Positions 7,193 to 13,093 of a stretch of DNA of 13,093 nucleotides are shown here, piece by piece. The notes beneath the pieces were generated by a model that saw only the letters and a program-made list of their open reading frames with translations, was not told where the DNA came from and made no database searches. The translations under genes were made by a program, and so were the position numbers. The stretch spans positions 1 to 13,093 of the forward strand of contig CAZEUZ010000181.1 of assembly GCA_964515805.1 (NCBI GenBank). Direction: 5' to 3'. Source of the DNA: CAZEUZ01 sp964515805. GTDB lineage: Bacteria; Pseudomonadota; Gammaproteobacteria; Pseudomonadales; Cellvibrionaceae. Position 1 is the first letter of the stretch; each line of letters starts with the position of its first letter.

Positions 7193-7849
7193 ATGGCTGC
7201 TCTAGCTACAATTCTTAGTGACAATTCTAAATTGAGTCGCATGGACCGAATCTATTTCAAGTTGGAGAGAGTGCTCACTCTGGTGGGTGGGTTGGTCATA
7301 TTGGCACTGGTTTTTTTAGCTGTCACTAATGTATTGGGACGATGGATCTTTAGCTTGCCTGTTGATGGATACATTGATTGGGTGGAGCAGTGCATGGCCT
7401 TTATGGCATTTCTGGGTATTGCCTACACTCAACGTGAAGGTGGCCACATTCGTATGGATATCGTCGTCGGCATGTTAAAAGGGCGTTTTTTATGGTTTTT
7501 TGAACTGTTATCGGCGACAGTTATGTTAATCCTGACGCTAATACTAGCTTATGGTTCTTATTTGCATTTTGAAAGGGCACTGACTATTGGCGACACCTCA
7601 TTAGATATCGAGCTGCCCACTTGGCCAGCGAAACTAGTTGTACCAGTAGCATTTACTGTACTTAGTCTTCGTTTAATGTTGCAGATATGGGGCTATGCCA
7701 GAGCTTTACGTCTTGGTGGAGACCAACCTGTTGCGGTACCACTGATTGAAGACGCAGCCACTCAGGCGGCACATGAAGCTGAGGCCCTAGAAGGCGGCAT
7801 AGATGATTTAGATTCACACAGTAATAAAATTGATAAACAAGGTGCATAA
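7193..7849 (+). CDS. dctQ: TRAP transporter small membrane subunit (DctQ family)
   Basis: The small integral membrane subunit of a TRAP transporter, which pairs with DctM in the inner membrane. The protein has 218 residues and four predicted helices: about 29-49, 64-79, 99-122 and 146-166. The family pattern is clear in the NVLGRWIF segment (46-53), WVEQCMAFMAFLGIAYTQREGGHIRMDI (63-90, with the conserved E65 and the REGGHIRMD loop) and the last helix. After helix 4 there is a cytoplasmic tail of about 50 residues that is acidic and not obviously conserved; many DctQ proteins are shorter. The ATG at 7193 has AGAGAG 6 bases upstream. The stop is separated from the dctM ATG by only 2 bases, so the two are translationally linked. 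The dctP terminator lies just upstream and should lower expression. Confidence 0.93.
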   Translation: MAALATILSDNSKLSRMDRIYFKLERVLTLVGGLVILALVFLAVTNVLGRWIFSLPVDGYIDWVEQCMAFMAFLGIAYTQREGGHIRMDIVVGMLKGRFLWFFELLSATVMLILTLILAYGSYLHFERALTIGDTSLDIELPTWPAKLVVPVAFTVLSLRLMLQIWGYARALRLGGDQPVAVPLIEDAATQAAHEAEALEGGIDDLDSHSNKIDKQGA

Positions 7850-7851
7850 AC

Positions 7852-9258
7852 ATGGGCTTATCTGAAACAATGTTGGCGATGGAGCCGATTACAATAGGCC
7901 TTTGGGTAACTGGCTTCATGTTGGTTATGGTGATACTGGGTCTCCGTGTTGCCTTTGCCGCGGCGATGGCAGGTTTTGTCGGTTTGTTGTGGATATTTTC
8001 GGCCAAGATCGGTTTTGAGAAGGCGTTTTTAGTTTCGTTGAAAATGGCGGGAACCATTCCGCACTCTAAAGTTTCTACCTTGGCGCTTTCACTTATTCCA
8101 ACATTTATATTGATTGGATTCTTAGCCTATCATGCCGGTTTGACCAAAGCGTTATTTGAAGCGGCGAAAAAATGGGTAGGTTGGTTGCCTGGTGGTATGG
8201 GTGTGGCAACAGTGTTTTCAACCGCTGGATTTGCCGCTGTGTCCGGCGCATCAGTTGCGACATCGGCTGTATTTGCGCGCATTGCAGTGCCAGAAATGTT
8301 GAAACTCGGTTATGACAAGCGCTTTGCTGCAGGCGTAGTGGCTGCAGGTGGTACCTTAGCGTCACTTATTCCACCATCAGCCATATTGGTTATTTACGCT
8401 ATTATTGTTGAACAAGACGTGGGTGCGTTACTCATGGCTGGCTTTTTACCCGGTGCTGTTTCAGCATTGATTTATGGTGGGCTCGTAGTGACGTTGGCAT
8501 TATCTAACAAGAAATTAGGTCCGCCGGTTACTGGCTTTAGTTGGTCAGAGCGATTTAAGTCTTTACCGCCTGCGTCTCCCATTTTCTTTGTTGTCGGTAT
8601 CATCGTAGTTTGTATTTACGGTGGTGTAGGCACGCCGACCGAAGCCGGTGCCTTGGGTGCATTTGTTATTTTGGCCATGGCCCTATACAAAGGTATGCGT
8701 TGGAAACACCTAAAAGAGGCTCTAATCGAGACAGCTAAGTTGACAGTAATGATATTCACCATTATCTGGGGTGTGTTACTGTACGTACGTTTCTTGGGTT
8801 TCGCGGATTTGCCGAGCGCTTTTTCCGACTGGTTGGTCAGCCTAGATCAAAGCCCAATGATTACACTACTATGCATTCTACTTGCCTACGCTGTATTGGG
8901 TATGTTTATGGATGCTATTGGTATGTTACTGCTGACTCTGCCGGTAGTTTATCCTGCAGTAATTGCTCTAAACGGTGGTCCTGATGTAACTGCAGCTGAA
9001 TCCGCTTTTGGCGTTTCCGCCGTCGGTTGTTCAATATGGTTTGGAATTATTGTGGTTAAAATGGCTGAACTTTGTCTGATTACGCCACCTATTGGTTTAA
9101 ACTGTTTCGTAGTAGCAGGCGTTAGGCCAGAGTGCACGGTTCAAGATGTTTTCCGTGGTTGTACGCCATTCTTTGTGGCTGACGTCGTTACTATTGCGGT
9201 ATTGATTGCCTTGCCGGGTATCGTGTTGTGGTTGCCAGGTCAAATGGGCTTTACCTGA
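7852..9258 (+). CDS. dctM: TRAP transporter large membrane subunit (DctM family)
   Basis: The large transport subunit, which moves the solute across the inner membrane driven by a sodium or proton gradient. The protein has 468 residues and is hydrophobic throughout, with roughly a dozen membrane segments. Family motifs are easily seen: SGASVATSAVFARIAVPEM (131-149), AAGGTLASLIPPSAILV (164-180), GTPTEAGALGAF (260-271), MFMDAIGMLLLTLPVVYP (351-368) and ITPPIGLNCFVVAG (410-423). These repeat-like SGAS, GGTL-IPPS and TPP-GLN segments mark the two inverted halves of the elevator-type fold. AGGTG at 7840-7844, inside the end of dctQ, serves as Shine-Dalgarno 7 bases before the ATG. It closes the TRAP operon and is convergent with dapB, 26 bp away. 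No terminator is evident in that gap. The substrate is not predictable from the sequence. Confidence 0.95.
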   Translation: MGLSETMLAMEPITIGLWVTGFMLVMVILGLRVAFAAAMAGFVGLLWIFSAKIGFEKAFLVSLKMAGTIPHSKVSTLALSLIPTFILIGFLAYHAGLTKALFEAAKKWVGWLPGGMGVATVFSTAGFAAVSGASVATSAVFARIAVPEMLKLGYDKRFAAGVVAAGGTLASLIPPSAILVIYAIIVEQDVGALLMAGFLPGAVSALIYGGLVVTLALSNKKLGPPVTGFSWSERFKSLPPASPIFFVVGIIVVCIYGGVGTPTEAGALGAFVILAMALYKGMRWKHLKEALIETAKLTVMIFTIIWGVLLYVRFLGFADLPSAFSDWLVSLDQSPMITLLCILLAYAVLGMFMDAIGMLLLTLPVVYPAVIALNGGPDVTAAESAFGVSAVGCSIWFGIIVVKMAELCLITPPIGLNCFVVAGVRPECTVQDVFRGCTPFFVADVVTIAVLIALPGIVLWLPGQMGFT

Positions 9259-9284
9259 TTTTAATGTAAAATATGCTGTGGGTC

Positions 9285-10091
9285 TTATCTGAGATTTAAA
9301 ACATCTTGCATATCAAAAAGGCCATTTTGTTGTTTAACTAGCCACGTAGCGGCGCGGACGGCGCCGCGAGCAAAGGCCATACGGCTAGATGCTTTATGAG
9401 TTATCTCAACCCGTTCTCCTTCAGCCATAAACATAACACTGTGATCACCGACCACATCCCCTCCTCGAACAGTACTAAAGCCGATGGTCTCCCGCTTCCT
9501 CTCTCCAGTTTGACCTTCTCGACCAAAGATGGCGGACTTACTGAGGTCTCGGTTAAGCGTGTCAGCTACAACTTTACCCATAGCTAAGGCTGTTCCCGAT
9601 GGCGCATCAACTTTGTGACGATGGTGGGACTCGTAAATTTCAATATCCGAATCATCGCCTAAGACTTGACTGGCCGTTGCCAGTAACTTCAAACACAGAG
9701 TCACGCCAGTGCTATAGTTAGCGGCTTTACATATGGGTAACTGAAACTGAAATTTTTCTAGACTAGCTAATTCTTTATTAGTAAAACCGGTAGTGCCAAT
9801 CACTATTGGTTTTTTGTTTTTAGCGCAAATATCAAGGTTAGTCAGAGTTGTCTGGGGCGTAGTAAAGTCGATCAATACATCAAAATTGTCGATTGCGCTG
9901 GCTAGTGAAGATTCGATGGCAATGCCATTCTTTTTACCTAGTCCGGCTAATTCGCCTGAATCGACACCAATCAAACTGGAATTCGGTTTATCTATAGCCG
10001 CTGTTAGCTGTGTAGAGGCTGTCGCCGCTACTGTTTCAATCAGTATTTTACCCATACGGCCGGTTGCACCGATGACGGCAATTCTAGTCAT
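9285..10091 (-). CDS. dapB: 4-hydroxy-tetrahydrodipicolinate reductase
   Basis: Reduces 4-hydroxy-tetrahydrodipicolinate to tetrahydrodipicolinate with NAD(P)H, in the diaminopimelate/lysine pathway in the cytoplasm. It has 268 residues (E. coli 273). The N-terminal Rossmann fold has VIGATGRMG (6-14), followed by IDFTTP (74-79), GTTG (99-102) and AANYS (123-127, usually APNFS or AANFS). The catalytic segment is ESHHRHKVDAPSGTA (154-168), in which H156 and K160 match the E. coli acid-base pair H159 and K163. RGGDVVGDH (209-217) and the C-terminal part complete the family. The start ATG at 10091 gives MTRIAVIGATGRMG, as expected. It is the last visible gene of the dnaK-dnaJ-dapB series, 28 bp after dnaJ. 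In many gammaproteobacteria carA follows dapB; here the TRAP operon meets it head-on instead. Confidence 0.97.
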   Translation of the reverse strand: MTRIAVIGATGRMGKILIETVAATASTQLTAAIDKPNSSLIGVDSGELAGLGKKNGIAIESSLASAIDNFDVLIDFTTPQTTLTNLDICAKNKKPIVIGTTGFTNKELASLEKFQFQLPICKAANYSTGVTLCLKLLATASQVLGDDSDIEIYESHHRHKVDAPSGTALAMGKVVADTLNRDLSKSAIFGREGQTGERKRETIGFSTVRGGDVVGDHSVMFMAEGERVEITHKASSRMAFARGAVRAATWLVKQQNGLFDMQDVLNLR

Positions 10092-10119
10092 TATTGGTTC
10101 TCATATTTCCATTAGATTA

Positions 10120-11229
10120 TTAAGAACTGAAGAAGTTTTTCATACCATCAAACCAGCTATTTTGTTTGGGTGAATGCTTATTTTCTTTGGTTACCGAACG
10201 AAACTCTTCCAATAGTGTCCGTTGTTCACTATTTAAGTTGACAGGTGTTTCGATGACTACTCGGCAGAGTAGGTCTCCTGCTTTACCACTGCCGCGAACG
10301 GTAGTGACACCTTTCCCTCGTAGACGAAATAACTTACCAGTTTGTGTTTCCGCTGGTACTTTCAGTTTTACCTTTCCATCTAGTGTTGGCACCTCTAATT
10401 CGCCACCCAAGGCTGCATCGACAAAACCTATGGGTATTTCACAATGGAGATTGGCACCCTCGCGTTCGAAAATATCATGTTTTTTTACGGCAACTTGTAC
10501 GTAGAGATCACCGGGCACACCACCCGCTGGCCCAGCCTCACCATTGCCACTCAAACGAATGCGGTCGCCGGTATCTATGCCGGCAGGGACTTTAACAGAG
10601 AGTACCTTCTCTTCTTCCATTCTGCCTTGACCGCGGCAATTACTACAAGGGTTGTCAATAATTGTTCCTTGCCCACGACAGTTGGGGCAAGTTTGTTGTA
10701 CTGAGAAAAACCCTTGTTGCATACGAACCTGCCCTGCACCGCCGCATGTATTGCATTGACTGGGTTTGCTTCCGGGCTTAGCACCAGATCCTTGGCATGG
10801 TTCACATGCTACTAAGGTAGGTATACGAATTTTCTTCGTAGTGCCTTTTACAGCCTCTTCGAGGTGCAATTCCAATGTATATTGTAAATCGGCGCCACGT
10901 TGAGGGCCTCGGCGTGTGCGTCCACTGCCACCAAATATATCGCCAAAAACATCACCAAATATGTCGCTAAAGCCACCAAAACCTTCGGCGCCACCTTGGC
11001 TATTTCCGACACCTGCATGACCAAATTGATCATAAGCTGCTCGTTTTTGTGAGTCACATAGAACTTCGTAGGCTTCGCTAGCTTCTTTGAATTTTTCTTC
11101 TGCACTCTTATCGTCGGGATTGCGGTCGGGATGATATTTCATGGCAACACGACGGTAGGCTTTTTTCAGCTCTTTATCAGAAACAGATTTACTGACTCCC
11201 AGTACTTCGTAATAATCACGTTTGGACAT
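10120..11229 (-). CDS. dnaJ: molecular chaperone DnaJ (Hsp40)
   Basis: Type I Hsp40 co-chaperone that delivers unfolded substrates to DnaK and stimulates its ATPase. The protein has 369 residues. The J domain (about 4-70) carries the HPD motif at 33-35 in MKYHPDRNPDD. A Gly/Phe region (about 71-112) contains the DIFGDVFGDIFGG stretch. The zinc-binding domain has four CxxCxGxG modules with cysteines at 142/145, 159/162, 181/184 and 195/198. The two beta-barrel substrate-binding domains follow (about 205-335), and the protein ends in a short variable tail. The ATG at 11229 fits the MSKRDYYEVLGV start. It lies 117 bp downstream of dnaK, with a hairpin in the gap, and 28 bp upstream of dapB, so the three are likely co-transcribed from a heat-shock promoter outside the window. 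The upstream Shine-Dalgarno is weak. Confidence 0.98.
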   Translation of the reverse strand: MSKRDYYEVLGVSKSVSDKELKKAYRRVAMKYHPDRNPDDKSAEEKFKEASEAYEVLCDSQKRAAYDQFGHAGVGNSQGGAEGFGGFSDIFGDVFGDIFGGSGRTRRGPQRGADLQYTLELHLEEAVKGTTKKIRIPTLVACEPCQGSGAKPGSKPSQCNTCGGAGQVRMQQGFFSVQQTCPNCRGQGTIIDNPCSNCRGQGRMEEEKVLSVKVPAGIDTGDRIRLSGNGEAGPAGGVPGDLYVQVAVKKHDIFEREGANLHCEIPIGFVDAALGGELEVPTLDGKVKLKVPAETQTGKLFRLRGKGVTTVRGSGKAGDLLCRVVIETPVNLNSEQRTLLEEFRSVTKENKHSPKQNSWFDGMKNFFSS

Positions 11230-11279
11230 ATTTTAGTTTCTTTAACGGGTACAAAATTTACTCTCTAGTATGATGAGCT

Positions 11280-11311
11280 ATAAATAATAGAAACGCGGGA
11301 CAGTGCCCGCG
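11280..11311 (-). terminator. GC-rich hairpin between dnaK and dnaJ
   Basis: Read on the minus strand, CGCGGG (11311-11306) pairs with CCCGCG (11299-11294) across a 6-base loop. TTTCTATTATTTAT follows (11293-11280). The stem is strong but the T tract is interrupted, so it is likely a partial terminator or a 3' stabiliser of dnaK mRNA, consistent with more DnaK than DnaJ being made. Confidence 0.55.
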
Positions 11312-11346
11312 CAATCATTTCTCATTTAGCATTACTACGTCAGAAT

Positions 11347-13093
11347 TTATTTATCGTCCTTAACTTCCTCAAATTCCGCGTCGACAACACTTTCATCTTT
11401 AGTTGTGCTGCCATCACTAGATGTCTGCTGTGGTCCTTGCTGTGCAGTTTCAGCTTGTTCCGCATAGAGCTTTTGAGCAAGTGAGCTAGACGCTTCCGTT
11501 AACTTGGTCGTTGCTGCCTCCATAGCGGCCTTGTCGTCTCCTTTGATTGCTTCTTCCGCTTCTTTGATGGCACTCTCTATAGTGGACTTTTCTGATTCAT
11601 CAGCTTTATCTCCTGCCTCTTCAAGAGTTTTCCTAGTGGCATGGATCAGGCCTTCAAGCGTATTGCGCGTCGTTACCAATTCTTCAAACTGTCGATCTGC
11701 TTCAGCATTCGCTTCAGCATCGGCAACCATCTTTTCGATCTCATCATCATTTAAACCGGACGATGCTTTAATGACTATGGATTGTTCTTTTCCTGTTGCC
11801 TTGTCTTTAGCGCTAACATTCAAAATACCATTTGCATCGATATCGAAAGTTACTTCAATTTGAGGTGTTCCGCGCGGCGCGGGAGGTATATCGGTTAAAT
11901 CAAAACGGCCCAAAGATTTGTTTTGATCTGCTTGTTTGCGCTCACCTTGAACAACATGAATCGTCACGGCCGTTTGGTTTTCATCTGCCGTAGAGAATAT
12001 CTGAGACTTCTTGGTCGGAATAGTCGTATTTTTGTCGATCAATGGTGTGGCGACATGACCCATAGTTTCGATACCCAAAGTCAGTGGCGTAACATCTAAA
12101 AGAAGCACATCTTTGACATCACCTGATAGGACAGCACCCTGAAGAGCGGCACCCATTGCTACCGCTTCATCCGGATTGACGTCCTTGCGAGGCTCCTTAC
12201 CAAAGAACTCGGCAACCTTTGCTTGAACAAGTGGCATGCGAGTCTGTCCACCGACTAAGATAATGTCGTCAATGTCACCAATATTAATGTCTGCATCTTT
12301 GATGGCGGTCTTAACTGGCTCCAGCGATCTTTTTACCAAATCTTCGACTAAGGATTCCAGCTTGGCGCGTGTTAATTTAACCACCAGATGCTTAGGACCG
12401 GTGTTGTCGGCAGTGATGTAAGGTAAGTTAACCTCTGTTTGCTGACTAGAAGACAGTTCAATTTTGGCCTTTTCTGCAGCTTCTTTAAGTCTCTGCAGCG
12501 CCAATGGATCATTGTGCAGGTCGATACCGTTATCTTTTTTAAATTCGTCAGCTAGATATTCGATTAAGCGAAGGTCAAAATCTTCACCACCTAAGAAAGT
12601 ATCCCCATTAGTGGAAAGCACTTCGAATTGGTGTTCGCCATCGACATCGGCGATTTCAATGACTGATATATCAAAGGTGCCGCCACCGAGATCGTAGACA
12701 GCTACTGTGTGATCACCTTTAGCTTTATCCATGCCATAGGCTAGTGCCGCTGCTGTCGGTTCGTTAATAATTCGCTTGACATCCAGGCCGGCTATTTTAC
12801 CAGCGTCTTTAGTTGCTTGGCGCTGAGAATCATTAAAGTACGCAGGTACAGTGATGACTGCCTCGGTGATAGCTTCACCCAAGTAGTCCTCTGCTGTTTT
12901 CTTCATTTTTTTCAACACTTCGGCAGATATTTGCGGTGGCGCCTTCTTTTCACCTTTAACTTCAACCCATGCGTCTCCGTTATCGGCTTCCATAATTTTG
13001 TAAGGTACCATTGAGATATCTTTTTGTACTACGTCATCTTTAAACTTACGACCTATCAGACGCTTAACAGCGAACAGAGTGTTTGTCGGATTG
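11347..13093 (-). CDS. dnaK: molecular chaperone DnaK (Hsp70), N-terminus missing
   Basis: The main Hsp70 chaperone; its ATPase cycle, with DnaJ and GrpE, drives folding of client proteins. The frame runs off the right edge. The visible part starts at NPTNTLFAVKRLIGRKF, matching E. coli from about residue 61, so some 60 residues (including the first phosphate-binding loop) are missing and about 581 are present. In the direction of translation one sees KRLIGRKF, ITVPAYFND, RIINEPTAAALAYG, the second phosphate loop DLGGGTFDIS, the adenosine-site motif ILVGGQTRMP, the interdomain linker VLLLDVTPLTLG, the substrate-binding beta domain with GERKQADQNKSLGRF and APRGTPQIEVTFDIDANGIL, a helical lid, and the acidic tail VVDAEFEEVKDDK that resembles the E. 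coli C-terminus. It is the first of the dnaK-dnaJ-dapB series. Its promoter is outside the window, so regulation by the heat-shock sigma factor cannot be checked. Confidence 0.98.
   Translation of the reverse strand, partial: NPTNTLFAVKRLIGRKFKDDVVQKDISMVPYKIMEADNGDAWVEVKGEKKAPPQISAEVLKKMKKTAEDYLGEAITEAVITVPAYFNDSQRQATKDAGKIAGLDVKRIINEPTAAALAYGMDKAKGDHTVAVYDLGGGTFDISVIEIADVDGEHQFEVLSTNGDTFLGGEDFDLRLIEYLADEFKKDNGIDLHNDPLALQRLKEAAEKAKIELSSSQQTEVNLPYITADNTGPKHLVVKLTRAKLESLVEDLVKRSLEPVKTAIKDADINIGDIDDIILVGGQTRMPLVQAKVAEFFGKEPRKDVNPDEAVAMGAALQGAVLSGDVKDVLLLDVTPLTLGIETMGHVATPLIDKNTTIPTKKSQIFSTADENQTAVTIHVVQGERKQADQNKSLGRFDLTDIPPAPRGTPQIEVTFDIDANGILNVSAKDKATGKEQSIVIKASSGLNDDEIEKMVADAEANAEADRQFEELVTTRNTLEGLIHATRKTLEEAGDKADESEKSTIESAIKEAEEAIKGDDKAAMEAATTKLTEASSSLAQKLYAEQAETAQQGPQQTSSDGSTTKDESVVDAEFEEVKDDK

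Noticed and set aside
7662..8057. Long open frame of 131 codons on the minus strand across the dctQ-dctM junction
   Set aside because: It is antisense to two well-recognised membrane proteins, its translation resembles no family I know, and it is explained as a shadow of their codon pattern.
9793..10173. Plus-strand open frame of 126 codons opposite dapB and the end of dnaJ
   Set aside because: It lies antisense to dapB and crosses the dapB-dnaJ gap; the product is low-complexity hydrophobic and unrecognisable.
1..13093. A previously undescribed defence, mobile or biosynthetic system
   Set aside because: Every sizeable reading frame belongs to a well-known family, there are no transposase, integrase, nuclease-helicase or repeat arrays, and no long unexplained stretch is left.

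Overview
The window is a stretch of chromosome from a gammaproteobacterium, most likely an aquatic or marine one. Three things point there: the adjacent dnaE-accA pair, the dnaK-dnaJ-dapB order, and proteins that recall their Escherichia coli counterparts almost end to end (AccA has the same 319-residue length; the YciH-like protein is 110 residues against about 108). A complete TRAP transporter fits a marine heterotroph but does not prove it. The genus cannot be named from the sequence. Base composition looks moderate and fairly even, with no insertion sequence, integrase, tRNA, rRNA or CRISPR array.

Layout, left to right. (1) Positions 2-4568, plus strand: dnaE (DNA polymerase III alpha subunit, N-terminus cut off by the window edge) and accA (acetyl-CoA carboxylase carboxyltransferase alpha). 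(2) 4629-4961, minus strand: a YciH/SUI1-family protein, convergent with accA and divergent from the next gene, only 30 bp away. (3) 4992-5804, plus strand: a six-helix voltage-gated-type potassium channel with a TVGYGD filter and a C-terminal four-cysteine zinc-ribbon-like tail. (4) 5805-6099: a non-coding leader with a good sigma70-type promoter and a nested inverted repeat. (5) 6100-9258, plus strand: a three-gene TRAP transporter (periplasmic binding protein, small membrane subunit, large membrane subunit), with a strong intrinsic terminator between the first two genes. (6) 9285-13093, minus strand: dapB, dnaJ and dnaK, transcribed as dnaK-dnaJ-dapB; dnaK is cut off at its N-terminus by the right edge. 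A GC-rich hairpin sits between dnaK and dnaJ.

Functionally these are mostly independent housekeeping blocks: replication, the first step of fatty-acid synthesis, protein folding, and the lysine/diaminopimelate pathway. Between them lie an ion channel and a solute importer. The TRAP genes are a self-contained unit with no neighbouring regulator or catabolic enzyme, so the substrate cannot be read from context.

I found no convincing new multi-gene system. The points most worth a second look are the terminator inside the TRAP operon, the extra segment in DnaE after its PHP domain, the unusual clamp-binding motif of DnaE, the zinc-ribbon tail of the channel, and the structured leader ahead of the TRAP genes.
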